The notes beneath the pieces are model-generated. The model did not search any database. It worked only from the letters and a program-made list of their open reading frames with translations, and had not been told where the DNA came from. The translations under genes were made by a program, and so were the position numbers. This document shows positions 33,664 through 42,159 of a DNA stretch of 61,035 nt, in pieces (the first letter of the stretch is position 1; each line of letters starts with the position of its first letter). The stretch spans positions 1-61,035 of the forward strand of contig CAYLPU010000019.1 in the NCBI GenBank assembly GCA_964385635.1, written 5' to 3'. This DNA comes from CAYLPU01 sp964385635 (GTDB taxonomy: Bacteria > Chloroflexota > Anaerolineae > B4-G1).

Positions 33664-33989
33664 GACTCCATCTTCTTGGCCTGTATGGCCCACTCTGGCG
33701 CGATATAATCCGCTACCCCTAGCGCCAGCCGCCACAGGGCAAACGAGCGCCTGGACAACAAACGAAACCCGTGGTGCCGTACCCATTCGGCCACGCTGGC
33801 TTCACCGTAGGTCACGAACAGCCAGCGAAGTTGTTCCCACGTGCCCCGTTCCAGAACCCGTTCGACGATGACGCTCTTGTGGCGTTCGAGGTCCATCGTA
33901 TCAAAATCGTATTCTGGGAACAGCCACGCTGCGTCGGCGGGCAGGTGATTGTCGGCCAACAATGGGAGAGTACTTGGGTAGTCTTTCAT
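33657..33989 (-). CDS. DUF6922-like antitoxin partner of AbiEii-like toxin
   Basis: 110 residues from ATG 33989 (MKDYPSTLPLLADNHLP). The core FPEYDFDTMDLERHKSVIVERVLERGTWEQLRWLFVTYGEASVAEWV matches the small protein family usually encoded before nucleotidyltransferase AbiEii-type toxins (DUF6922, by memory). The gene overlaps the toxin start by seven bases, the coupling expected of a toxin-antitoxin pair. Function as antitoxin is inferred from the arrangement. The upstream part of its reading frame overlaps a truncated PIN gene. Confidence 0.72.
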   Translation of the reverse strand: MKDYPSTLPLLADNHLPADAAWLFPEYDFDTMDLERHKSVIVERVLERGTWEQLRWLFVTYGEASVAEWVRHHGFRLLSRRSFALWRLALGVADYIAPEWAIQAKKMESW

Positions 33990-34002
33990 AAAGCCATACC
34001 CC

Positions 34003-34101
34003 TTATGCCCCGCTCTCCCCACGCCGGACTACCTGATAGGCATTGCCTCGCCAGTGGATACCTCCCACCCAGACGTTGGTGTCAGGAGTAGCCCGAATCA
34101 C
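34003..34101 (-). pseudogene. N-terminal stub of a PIN-domain toxin
   Basis: A GTG overlapping the stop of the upstream antitoxin-like gene (GTGA) opens a 32-codon frame reading VIRATPDTNVWVGGIHWRG and ending QVVRRGESGA then TAA. DTNVWV plus the following strand is the first catalytic motif of PIN-domain toxins, which need about 130 residues. The rest is gone, replaced by the DUF6922/AbiEii-like pair. Confidence 0.7.
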
Positions 34102-34490
34102 CGCCCTTCCCTCATCCGGCGCGTGGCCTCCTCGACCAACTCGGTGAAATCCTCTTCGCTCAGAGCCTCGTAGTCAACCCCTCTCTCCCGACACCAACTA
34201 TGAAAATGCTCCTCTGTCCGTCGATGCAGATCATCAAGGCCAGCCTGGAAATCCACTTCTCGCGCCAGCCGTGAATCTACATCACGGATAGCCTGAACCG
34301 CAGCCAGCATCCCGGCGCCATCCACACCTTCCTGCAACAACATTTCGATGTAGCTTCTACCCGTATCGCTGACACGTTGTGCCCCCAGGCTCTCAGCATA
34401 TAGAGTAACCATCTGCACCTCGCGAGCAGACAACTGTTCCACGACAGCGAGGAGCCTACCTTTATCATAGACACTGGCGGTTCGTTCCAC
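34098..34490 (-). CDS. Orphan antitoxin-like protein of the broken PIN module
   Basis: 130 residues, helical. The C-terminal part HSWCRERGVDYEALSEEDFTELVEEATRRMREGR resembles antitoxin tails that precede PIN-family toxins, and the GTGA overlap with the PIN stub shows it was the first gene of such a pair. It begins three bases after the BioD/DRTGG gene stop, so it is transcribed with a metabolic operon. If the toxin is dead, this gene may be decaying too or may act on a related toxin elsewhere. No DNA-binding motif is obvious. Confidence 0.6.
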   Translation of the reverse strand: MERTASVYDKGRLLAVVEQLSAREVQMVTLYAESLGAQRVSDTGRSYIEMLLQEGVDGAGMLAAVQAIRDVDSRLAREVDFQAGLDDLHRRTEEHFHSWCRERGVDYEALSEEDFTELVEEATRRMREGR

Positions 34491-34493
34491 TTG

Positions 34494-35573
34494 CTACCCC
34501 TCTAACTCCAGCCCCTCGTACAGCCGCTCGAAGTCGAAGTGCTCCTCCAACAGAGCCTCGAACTGCTCCAGTTTGGTCGTCTGGCCCAGCCGCGTCTTGC
34601 CGAACACCCGCTCGATGGCCTCTACCGTCTCCATTGTATTCCCACGCACCAGCAGCACCGGGACACCGAGTTCCTCAGCGCGACGCAGCACCTCAGGCAC
34701 AGGCCGCAGGTGACCGGTCAGGATCATGCAATGGGTCGCCGTCTCTAAGGCCACCAGTTGGATGTCTGCCCGATCACCACCGGTGATGACCGCCTTGGTC
34801 CCTGGTACACGTCGCATGCGTGGCAGCGCCTGCTCCGCGCTCATCGCCCCGACCACCATATGTTCGATCAACACATCCTTCTTCTCCGGCAGGGTCAGGA
34901 ACTCGCCCTTCAACACGTCCGCCAGTTCCCCTACGCTGATGGCCCGGAGTTGCTTCTGGAGGGGGACCTGTCCCAGCACTCTGACCCCCTGCTTTTCCAG
35001 ACAGGGGGTGCATACCTTCTCCATGAGATTCTTCGCCTTGTTCGGCACAGCGTTGACGAGCACGCCCAGCAGCCGATCCCCTAGCATAATGCGCGCCGCC
35101 AGGCAGTCATCCGCCACACTCACCCGGTTGTTGAAGTAGACAATGGCCAAGGCCGGCACACCCAGGGCATCTGCCACCATGGTAGGCCCCAGGCCCAGGC
35201 TGACCCCCTCCCGCATAGAGGCCCCGCCCTCCAACAGGATGATGTCTTTGCCCGGGATGACCCGCTCGTAGGCCGCCTTCACCTCCGACATAAGATCACG
35301 GTCACCGCAACCGCAACGCATCTCCCGCACCAACGCGGGCGTGAGGACAACACCCACCAACTCTTCCGCAGATTCTGCCAGCCCCAGCGTCTGCCGCACA
35401 AAGTCGGCATCCTCGTCCTGTGCCCGCCCCGGCATCGGCTCCCACGGCTGAGTGGAGAGCGGCTTGAAGTAACCGACCTTATACCCTTCTCTCTGCAGCC
35501 GCCGCCCCAGCGCCAGGCAAACGGCGGTCTTGCCACTGAATCTTTGCAAGGAAGTTACGTACAACGCTTTCAT
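34494..35573 (-). CDS. BioD-like / DRTGG-domain P-loop protein (phosphotransacetylase-associated)
   Basis: 359 residues; of three ATGs in a row the third (35573) has the best spacing from AGAGG. The N-terminal P-loop domain (YVTSLQRFSGKTAVCLALGRRL, EGGASMREGVSLGL, LVNAVPNKAKNL) resembles dethiobiotin synthetase. The C-terminal DRTGG-like domain begins near LPRMRRVPGTKAVITGGDRADIQL. This layout is known as the N-terminal half of bacterial phosphotransacetylases (COG0857) or as stand-alone proteins. It follows the acyl-CoA synthetase gene by 83 bases, hinting at acetyl-CoA/acetate metabolism or its control. Enzymatic role unknown. Confidence 0.8.
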   Translation of the reverse strand: MKALYVTSLQRFSGKTAVCLALGRRLQREGYKVGYFKPLSTQPWEPMPGRAQDEDADFVRQTLGLAESAEELVGVVLTPALVREMRCGCGDRDLMSEVKAAYERVIPGKDIILLEGGASMREGVSLGLGPTMVADALGVPALAIVYFNNRVSVADDCLAARIMLGDRLLGVLVNAVPNKAKNLMEKVCTPCLEKQGVRVLGQVPLQKQLRAISVGELADVLKGEFLTLPEKKDVLIEHMVVGAMSAEQALPRMRRVPGTKAVITGGDRADIQLVALETATHCMILTGHLRPVPEVLRRAEELGVPVLLVRGNTMETVEAIERVFGKTRLGQTTKLEQFEALLEEHFDFERLYEGLELEG

Positions 35574-35656
35574 CATCATCGCCTCTCTACTAGATAGTGG
35601 TTCTCAGCCCAATATGCCACCATTGCCCGCAGTATCCACCCCGTACTTCCGGGCAC

Positions 35657-37750
35657 TTAGGACTTCAACACCAGCCGCATATCGATCGCCATCGCCCCGC
35701 GTCCCTCCTCGAAGACCATCAGCGGGTTGATGTCCAGTTCCACGATCTCGGGGAAATCGGTCACCAACTGACTGATCCGCAGCAGTGCATCCACCATCGC
35801 TTCGTGATCAGCCGGCGGCTCGCCCCGGACGCCCTCTAGCAGACGATAGGAGCGAATCTCACGGATCATCTCGTCCGCTTCCTGAGGGCTAAACGGAGCC
35901 ACGCGGAAAGTGACGTCCTTCAGCGCCTCCACGTAGATACCACCCAACCCGAAGGCGACCAGCGGTCCAAACTGCGGGTCACGACTCATCCCCACCAACA
36001 CCTCCCGACCGCCTGGTACCATCTGCTGCACCTGGCAACCCCAGATGTTCGCGCCTTGCACGTACCGCCCGGCCCGGTAGATGATCAGGTCAAACGCATC
36101 CCGCACGTCGTCAGGCGAACGCAGATTCAGCCTGACGCCTCCCACATCGGTCTTGTGCAAGATATCGGGGGAGGCCACCTTGAGCACGACGGGATAGCCG
36201 ATCTCCTCTGCGATCTCGATGGCTTCCTCGGGTGTCTTGGCCAGGCGCGATTGGGGGATGGTGAATCCGTAACATTCCAGTACCGTCCACGCCTCGGCGT
36301 CACCGATGGAGACACGCCCTTCCGCCCGCACACGGTCGAACAACTCCCGCACCTTTGGTATGCAGACAGTACAAGGCTCAACCTCGAAGATGGGTCGCTC
36401 CTTCTCGCGCCGGTAGGTGCTCATCGCAGCCAGCGCCGCCGCCGCCCGCTCCGGGAAGGGGTAATTGGGCACACCGTATTGCCATAGTACATCGATCCCA
36501 GCCTCGATGCGCGCCTTCCCCATGAAGCAACCCAGGACTGGTTTATCCGCCCCCTGGGCCATGCGACCTACAGCGCGGGCCGTTTCCTCGATCTCAGTCA
36601 TCGCCTGGGGGGTGACGATCACCATCAGCCCATCCACGTTCGGGTCATCCAGTACCAGGCGGATAGCGCGCTCGTACCGATCGCCCATCGCGTCCCCCAA
36701 CACATCCACCGGGTTGGCCACACTGGCCGCGCCCGGCAGGTAGCCTGTCAACGCCTCCGTCGTCTCGCGGCTGAGACGTGTGATCTCCAACCCAGCGTGC
36801 TCCAAGGCATCGGTAGCCAAGATACCCGGGCCCCCGGCGTTGGTGACGATGCCGATGCGATCCCCCCTGAGAAGCGGCTGGTAGGCAAAAGCGCGCGCGT
36901 AGTCGAAGAGCGCCTCCATAGACGTAGCGCGGATGACGCCCGCCTGCCGGAAGGCCGCTTTGTAGGCCACCTCGGAGCCAGCCAGGCTGCCTGTGTGTGA
37001 CGATACCGCCCGCGAGCCCGCAGCAGTCACACCGGACTTGATCGCGACCACCGGCTTGTGGCGCGTGACCTTCCGCGCTACCTCGATGAACTTCTGCCCG
37101 TCGGGCAATCCTTCGACGTAGATGAGAATCACCCGCGAGGCCGGGTCCTCACCCCACGCTTCCAGCAGATCAACCTCGTTCACGTCCGCCTTGTTGCCCA
37201 GGCTGACGAACTTAGAGAAGCCAATACGACCGGCCATCGCCATATCCAGCACCGCTGTGCCCAACGCCCCCGACTGGGACATAAAGGCGATGGGGCCTCC
37301 GGGAGGCATACCGGCAGCGAACGTCGCGTTGAGCGGGGTAGTGGTGTCAATCACACCCAGGCAATTGGGACCGACGAGACGCATATTGTGCTTACGAGCG
37401 GTCTCAACTAATTCCCTCTCCCGCTCCAGCCCCTCGCGCCCGGCCTCGCGGAATCCGGCGCTGATGACCACGACGGCAGGAATCCCTTTCTGACCGCACT
37501 GCTCCAACGCAGCCGGCACAAAGCGATAGGGAATGACAACCACCGCCAGGTCTACCGGATCACGAATGTCCAACACAGAGTGATAGGCTCTCAAGCCCAG
37601 GATTTCATCGGCTTTGGGATTGACTGGATAGAGATGACCCGGATAGCCTCCTTCTTTGAGGTTGGCCAACACCGCGTAGCCTAACTTCTTGGGATCGCGG
37701 GAGGCGCCGATGACGGCAACCGACTGGGGATGGAAGAAAGTGTCAAGCAT
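35657..37750 (-). CDS. ADP-forming acetate/acyl-CoA synthetase, fused alpha-beta
   Basis: 697 residues from ATG 37750 (GAGGTATCT upstream). N-terminal CoA-binding Rossmann domain (SVAVIGASRDPKKLGYAVLANL), succinyl-CoA synthetase-like domains (GPNCLGVIDTT; FMSQSGALGTAVLDM; SLGNKADVNEVDLLEAW), and a C-terminal ATP-grasp domain (GYPVVLKVASPDILHKTDVGGVRLNL; ELDINPLMVF). The enzyme makes ATP from acetyl-CoA or other acyl-CoA plus ADP and phosphate, with acetate as product, giving substrate-level phosphorylation in fermentative organisms. Substrate range cannot be read from sequence. No GNAT domain is attached, so the protein-acetyltransferase version is unlikely. Confidence 0.9.
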   Translation of the reverse strand: MLDTFFHPQSVAVIGASRDPKKLGYAVLANLKEGGYPGHLYPVNPKADEILGLRAYHSVLDIRDPVDLAVVVIPYRFVPAALEQCGQKGIPAVVVISAGFREAGREGLERERELVETARKHNMRLVGPNCLGVIDTTTPLNATFAAGMPPGGPIAFMSQSGALGTAVLDMAMAGRIGFSKFVSLGNKADVNEVDLLEAWGEDPASRVILIYVEGLPDGQKFIEVARKVTRHKPVVAIKSGVTAAGSRAVSSHTGSLAGSEVAYKAAFRQAGVIRATSMEALFDYARAFAYQPLLRGDRIGIVTNAGGPGILATDALEHAGLEITRLSRETTEALTGYLPGAASVANPVDVLGDAMGDRYERAIRLVLDDPNVDGLMVIVTPQAMTEIEETARAVGRMAQGADKPVLGCFMGKARIEAGIDVLWQYGVPNYPFPERAAAALAAMSTYRREKERPIFEVEPCTVCIPKVRELFDRVRAEGRVSIGDAEAWTVLECYGFTIPQSRLAKTPEEAIEIAEEIGYPVVLKVASPDILHKTDVGGVRLNLRSPDDVRDAFDLIIYRAGRYVQGANIWGCQVQQMVPGGREVLVGMSRDPQFGPLVAFGLGGIYVEALKDVTFRVAPFSPQEADEMIREIRSYRLLEGVRGEPPADHEAMVDALLRISQLVTDFPEIVELDINPLMVFEEGRGAMAIDMRLVLKS

Positions 37751-38049
37751 AGATACCTCGGGCTGGTACTGACACCCCAGCCTGTTCAGCAGTCGGCAGG
37801 CTGGGCACACAGGCCAGGACACATATTTGATGAGCCGCTCCAACTCCCCTGACACGCCTGTGACGAGACGAGACTGTACTGCTTGGGCACAGCCACCTCC
37901 GGCCAAGGGGATTTCAATGGTACACGAAAAGGGGGGATTTGGCAAGCGTTGGTGAAGCCTCAACTCCAGACCCTTGATTGAACAGCATTGAGCTTATGGT
38001 TATTTTTAGAATTTAAGACTATTTTTAGGAAAGATTGACCCTGTATTCA

Positions 38050-38078
38050 TCGACAAACGTCTCCTCTTAGGCTACAAT
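38050..38078 (+). promoter_or_regulatory. Promoter of an orphan intergenic transcript
   Basis: TCGACA (38050-38055), 17-base spacer, TACAAT (38073-38078). Transcription would start near 38085 and run toward the 3' end of the convergent gene at 38359. The flanking stretch 37751-38049 holds nothing else I recognise beyond a repeated TATTTTTAG. Confidence 0.6.
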
Positions 38079-38158
38079 ATACAGTGCGAGTTAAGAAGGG
38101 ATGCAATCCTGCCCTCATTTTCCGTTGGTAGCGAATAGACGAAAGGAGACAAGGTACC

Positions 38159-38191
38159 ATGAAGAGACTGCTCTTTCTGAGTCTCACGTAG
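38159..38191 (+). pseudogene. Ten-codon remnant or leader peptide MKRLLFLSLT
   Basis: ATG ten bases after AAAGGAG, then MKRLLFLSLT and TAG. It reads like the first residues of a signal peptide cut by a stop. Either a truncated exported-protein gene or a leader peptide of the orphan transcript. Confidence 0.4.
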
Positions 38192-38200
38192 GCGGGACTT

Positions 38201-38278
38201 GTCCGGCGCTGATTACCCCAGCACTGCCGGACAGAGGACTACGTACAAGCAGGGGGAGTGCCAGTGAACAGGCACTCC
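38201..38278 (+). other. Two consecutive stem-loops in the orphan transcript
   Basis: First stem GTCCGGC-GCTG / CAGC-(ACT)-GCCGGAC (38201-38232). Second stem GGAGTGCC / GGCACTCC (38255-38278). No T run follows either, so neither is a convincing intrinsic terminator. They may fold a small RNA. Confidence 0.45.
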
Positions 38279-38358
38279 TCCTTGCGTTCCTGCACAGAGG
38301 GCACAGACCAGTCGGACGCTGGTCGTGGCCCTGCTTGCAGTAGCCCGCCGTGCGCATC

Positions 38359-40728
38359 TCAGCGCGACATTGACGGGGTAGCCCACGGTGGCAAGCGCAG
38401 CGGACTGCCGGGAAGCACACCTGGCACCGCCTCCCTGCCCACCAAGTACGTCTGTAAGCCACTCCCATCGTCGCTCGCGGCGACTACCGGCACATACAGT
38501 TCGTACCCCTGCCCAAAGACGTACTCGCCCAACTGCTGAATACAGGTGATCAGCCGATTCACCGCCGGCTGACGCTGTTGTGCCGGGCAGAGCACACGCT
38601 GCCAACGACCGTCCTCCATCAGGCGATACAGATCCAAAGCGTCCTCATCCAACCCGGCTACGTCCACATCTGTGTATTGCCAGGTGACAGTGACTGGACG
38701 GAGCAGAGACAATGACACTTGCTGTCCAGACCGGTACGCGGTCAACGAAAAGGCGGTGACGCCCGCCAGAGGGCCAGGCAGCAGTTCAGAAGTCAGACGA
38801 GGTGTAAAGCGCACCTCTGTAGATGTCGTCACCGTACCGGCGGAAAACTCGAACGCCAGGCGACCGCTGGTCGAGACCAACACACCAGCGGAGTCAGGCT
38901 GCAGTGTAGTTATGACGACGATGGGAATCAGCGTCTCAATCCAGTTGTTGCTCTCATCCTGCTCGTCTAGAACCCCATCGCTGTCCACCTCCAGCGCCAG
39001 GAGATAGTAATCATCGCCCGGAGTGGGTAGAAGAGCCAATTCCTCCACGATGTTCGCCTGAGCACCAGCGCCGATGGCTGGAATGGAGAAATGATGACCG
39101 GGTAGAAGCAGACTACCCTCGGTATCACTCAGATAGAGCGTGCCCGAAACAGGCGGTGACGGCCAATATCCGACGTTAGCGACCTGGATATGAATCTGCG
39201 TGTGATCGGGAACCGTGGCATACCCACCTGTCAGAGCGAGCAAATCGGGCCGGGCGTCCACCGTCACCGTGGAAGTGTTGTTCCAGCGGCGCGGGTCGGT
39301 CACCGCCTGAGCAGGATCAGCAATGAGCGCAGGCTCGTAAAACCCCGGTCGCGTGATGGTCAGAGCCGGCAGTGGCAGCGGGGCGACGTCTTCCTCATAC
39401 CGCGCCGGCACGCCCTGGATGGCCTGGTAGCCCAGCAGTGATGACAAAATGACAACGTCGGCTGCAGGCACCTTGCCCAGGTTAGCGACCATGCCTGTCA
39501 CCGGCAGAGTAGCGGTCAGTGCATCGTAGGGCACGGTTAGGGTAAGATACTCGAGCGGTTCCAAATCCACCCACAGTTGAGCCGCCAGGTCTGTGTATTG
39601 CGCGTCGGCCAGGGAGGCGGTATAGTCAGCGTAGGTCTGCCCCATCGTGGAGAGCGCCTTGGATCCACTGTGAAACAAGTAGCCGTTGTAGTGCTGGTCG
39701 TCAGACAGACTGTACCAGGCCCAGGTCTGCACCAACCGGTAGTCATCCTCAGGATAGCCAATATCAGGATAGGTCTCGTTCAGAAACAGATCAAACGTCT
39801 GGGTCATAAAGTGGCTCACGCGAGCAGGGGGAAAAGTGCGCCCGTCCTCGTCCGCGAACCAGCCCGGCCACAATACACCGTACTCGGTGATGATCAGCGG
39901 TTTATTCTGTTCCCCCTTATCCTTCATCCACTGGCGCATGGCGATGAGATGATTGCGCAGCACGTCCACGTTGTCGCCGTCACAGATGGGGTAGTCAATG
40001 CCACAACTGGGATCTACGCCTGGCGGCGTGCTGGCCCCCCAGGAGTTATACACCTCGCGCAGGATAAAGGCGTGGATGTTCCATACATCCACCGGCATCG
40101 GCTCATCGTAGGTCTGCTGGTATGTGTCCCAGACAATGTCCAGATACTCCAGCCGGCAGGGGGTGGACTGGACGATACCGCCGTTGGCAACAAGTGCCGT
40201 GGGGTCCAAGTCCTTGATATAGGTATAAAAGTCGTGGTAGACTACAGCGTAGACCTCTGGTAGGATAGGATCACCCTGGTAAAAAGAATCCGGCTCATTG
40301 CTCATAAGCCACAGGGAGCCCGGATGGGTAGCAGCGATCTGGGCGATGACCTCCTGGCTGGGGTTCACCGTGACCTGTGCGGGGTCGTGAGAGTCGGCAC
40401 CAGCGTGGAAGCGGATCAATTGCACATAAGTCAGGCCGTCAGGATGGGCCGGGTCAAGGCCGGTCATCCAGTTGCTGTACCATCCGGCGTGAAGTTGGGC
40501 AACGTCGTAGCCGGCCAGCGCGCCACTATCGAAGCCAAACCGATCGCGCGCATCGGCGTAGGGGGGCAAAAAATGATGGCCGGAGTGCAGAGTGCGCAGT
40601 GGAGCGGTCGGTCCGGCCCGCGAGACAATGACGCAGACCGCCAATACGAGCAACGGACTCAAAATTGACGGTAGGATCAGTCTCCTCAAGTCATCTCCGC
40701 TGCAACGCTGGGATTCAGCATCCTCCAC
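38359..40728 (-). CDS. Exported glycoside-hydrolase-like TIM barrel with CARDB-type domains
   Basis: 789 residues from a GTG at 40728; a TTG at 40689 with GGAG upstream would give a cleaner signal peptide (MRRLILPSILSPLLVLAVC). The barrel spans about 60-390: LWLMSNEPDSFYQGD near 142 supplies a candidate Asn-Glu acid/base pair and PLIITEYGVLWPG near 275 the candidate nucleophile Glu, as in clan GH-A. After it, two Ig/CARDB-like beta domains (about 400-620) and a ZU5-like stretch. Near the end comes YELYVPVVAAS, like the YLPLV tails of other exported proteins here, then 37 extra residues. Sugar target unknown. Confidence 0.75.
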   Translation of the reverse strand: MEDAESQRCSGDDLRRLILPSILSPLLVLAVCVIVSRAGPTAPLRTLHSGHHFLPPYADARDRFGFDSGALAGYDVAQLHAGWYSNWMTGLDPAHPDGLTYVQLIRFHAGADSHDPAQVTVNPSQEVIAQIAATHPGSLWLMSNEPDSFYQGDPILPEVYAVVYHDFYTYIKDLDPTALVANGGIVQSTPCRLEYLDIVWDTYQQTYDEPMPVDVWNIHAFILREVYNSWGASTPPGVDPSCGIDYPICDGDNVDVLRNHLIAMRQWMKDKGEQNKPLIITEYGVLWPGWFADEDGRTFPPARVSHFMTQTFDLFLNETYPDIGYPEDDYRLVQTWAWYSLSDDQHYNGYLFHSGSKALSTMGQTYADYTASLADAQYTDLAAQLWVDLEPLEYLTLTVPYDALTATLPVTGMVANLGKVPAADVVILSSLLGYQAIQGVPARYEEDVAPLPLPALTITRPGFYEPALIADPAQAVTDPRRWNNTSTVTVDARPDLLALTGGYATVPDHTQIHIQVANVGYWPSPPVSGTLYLSDTEGSLLLPGHHFSIPAIGAGAQANIVEELALLPTPGDDYYLLALEVDSDGVLDEQDESNNWIETLIPIVVITTLQPDSAGVLVSTSGRLAFEFSAGTVTTSTEVRFTPRLTSELLPGPLAGVTAFSLTAYRSGQQVSLSLLRPVTVTWQYTDVDVAGLDEDALDLYRLMEDGRWQRVLCPAQQRQPAVNRLITCIQQLGEYVFGQGYELYVPVVAASDDGSGLQTYLVGREAVPGVLPGSPLRLPPWATPSMSR

Positions 40729-40741
40729 GTGTAAACGTTCA

Positions 40742-40837
40742 GACCTCCGGGGCCTCGGCCACGGGTTCCGGTGTATCGCGGAAGACGTGGCCGATCAGAA
40801 GCGGCATAACGAACCTGCCAAGAAAACCCCGGAGGTC
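40742..40837 (-). other. Candidate structured RNA / palindromic element with three-way junction
   Basis: Perfect 11-base closing stem (GACCTCCGGGG 40742-40752 with CCCCGGAGGTC 40827-40837). Inside, a 9-base stem TCGGCCACG (40755-40763) with CGTGGCCGA (40786-40794) capped by TTCCG/CGGAA, and a short GGCA/TGCC stem (40803-40819). In minus-strand RNA it ends 14 bases before the glycosidase-like gene and its last arm contains GGAGG. It may be a cis-regulatory RNA or a palindromic repeat. Confidence 0.6.
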
Positions 40838-40883
40838 CGAGACCGTGGCAATGGGCTCTACTGTCACACGAGGTGGCCGTATG

Positions 40884-41792
40884 TCATGAACCGCGCATGA
40901 TTATGGGCAGGTACAGGGTGGCGTTCGCAGTCGTGACGAAACTCAGCGGATGCTCGACACCGCCCCAACTGAGATAGGCAATGTTCGTCAGCGGCAACCA
41001 CAGGGTGCCCGCATTCACTGTCACGGCGAAGGTGGTAGTGATGCTGCCACCCGCACCGAGGTCCTCCTGCCACATCTGGCTCAGACTAGTGCAGGGCGAA
41101 GGGGCGCCACCACTGGTGTATGTGCAACTGCCGGGAACGAAAGAGACCCAGGAGGGCAGAGTGTCCGAAAGGATGACACCTTCCACCGCTTCCCCAGCAT
41201 TCACCGCGACGATTGTGTAGGTGATCACGTCGCCGGCGTCAGCGAAGCGCGGGCCAGTCTTGTAAGAGGAATCGAAATCAGGTACGACTCCCACTACGTT
41301 CGTAGTAGCGCTGATTGCCTGCTGAGCACCATCCCAACTGAGATAGGCGTAGTTTTGCAGCGGAAAGTGCGCGGTCCCTGTCACCACCTTCGTCACCGTC
41401 ACGGCAAAGGTGGTGGTGATACGGTCGCCGGTAGCGAGATTCTCCCGCCACATTTGGTCTAGTGGGGGCACACCGTCCCAACAGTTCCAGGACTGGCCGC
41501 CTTCGATGTAGGTGCAACTCCCAGGAACGAACGTGACCCCGCTGCTGGGCAGGGTGTCTGAAAGGACAACGTTCTCCACCGGCCCCCCGGTATTCACCGC
41601 GACGATGGTGTAGGTAATCACGTCTCCTTGTTTGGCATAATAGGGGGCAGTTTTGTAGGAAGTAGAGAAATCAGGCGTCGCCGGCGCTGCAATGACGACC
41701 AACGTCAGCAACAGTACAGCCGCCGCCGCAAGGACAGCCAGTACGACCTTCGTCGTGGCTGAGACACAAGGACGATAGGGCGTTTCTTTCAT
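40884..41792 (-). CDS. Exported protein with two DUF11 repeats and YLP-type C-terminus
   Basis: 302 residues. Signal peptide or membrane segment about 15-35 (VVLAVLAAAAVLLLTLVVIAAPA). Two copies of a DUF11 domain, each about 125 residues: PDFSTSYKTAPYYAKQGDVITYTIVAVNTGGPVENVVLSDTLP and PDFDSSYKTGPRFADAGDVITYTIVAVNAGEAVEGVILSDTLP. Each holds a disulfide-capable CTY..C pair. DUF11 domains build extracellular stalks. It ends TANATLYLPIIMRGS, a short hydrophobic tail ending in basic plus small residues. Expressed from a strong promoter 230 bases upstream. Confidence 0.85.
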   Translation of the reverse strand: MKETPYRPCVSATTKVVLAVLAAAAVLLLTLVVIAAPATPDFSTSYKTAPYYAKQGDVITYTIVAVNTGGPVENVVLSDTLPSSGVTFVPGSCTYIEGGQSWNCWDGVPPLDQMWRENLATGDRITTTFAVTVTKVVTGTAHFPLQNYAYLSWDGAQQAISATTNVVGVVPDFDSSYKTGPRFADAGDVITYTIVAVNAGEAVEGVILSDTLPSWVSFVPGSCTYTSGGAPSPCTSLSQMWQEDLGAGGSITTTFAVTVNAGTLWLPLTNIAYLSWGGVEHPLSFVTTANATLYLPIIMRGS

Positions 41793-42025
41793 TGGGAACC
41801 TCCTCGCAACTACAATACGTATTCACAGCCATCGGGGACATCCCAATGGAAGTCTACAACAAGCAATCCTGGGCATCACCTCCTCGTACATCGAGCCTAC
41901 GCGTGCCAGAGGCCAATCAAGCAGAATAGAGGAGCAACGATGAGTGTGAGCGCACAAGCATTCTGTTCCCAAGAAAGTGAAGGAAGCAGGAGGTCAGGAA
42001 AAGCCAACGAAAGTGAAGTATTCAT

Positions 42026-42054
42026 AGTATAATACATCTTATACCACTTGTCAA
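42026..42054 (-). promoter_or_regulatory. Strong promoter of the DUF11 gene with long leader
   Basis: Minus-strand TTGACA (42054-42049), 17-base spacer, TATACT (42031-42026). The leader to ATG 41792 is about 225 bases and contains small stems (CCAT-GGG/CCC-ATGG near 41840) and an extra GAGGAGG. The rest of 41793-42159 holds only the two divergent promoters. Confidence 0.75.
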
Positions 42055-42100
42055 CCACCTGTCGCGTTGGAAAAGGGTCTGACGTTGCCGAGGCAGCCGT

Positions 42101-42129
42101 TTGACGGTCCCCGCACCACGTGCTACAAT
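42101..42129 (+). promoter_or_regulatory. Promoter of cysteine desulfurase-mnmA
   Basis: TTGACG (42101-42106), 17-base spacer, TACAAT (42124-42129); ATG follows at 42160 after AGAGGA. Confidence 0.65.
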
Positions 42130-42159
42130 ACAACCCATCACCGCGCCAGAGGATCACGT

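Noticed and set aside
37751..37963. 71-residue N-terminal extension of the acyl-CoA synthetase with CPAC
   Set aside because: The family starts at MLDTFFHPQSVAVIGAS and GAGGTATCT precedes that ATG; the extension lacks a site.
38253..38286. Intrinsic terminator for the glycosidase-like gene
   Set aside because: The hairpin GGAGTGCC/GGCACTCC has no T run on either strand.
38101..38343. 80-codon plus-strand frame
   Set aside because: Odd composition, crosses both hairpins and does not use the good Shine-Dalgarno at 38142.
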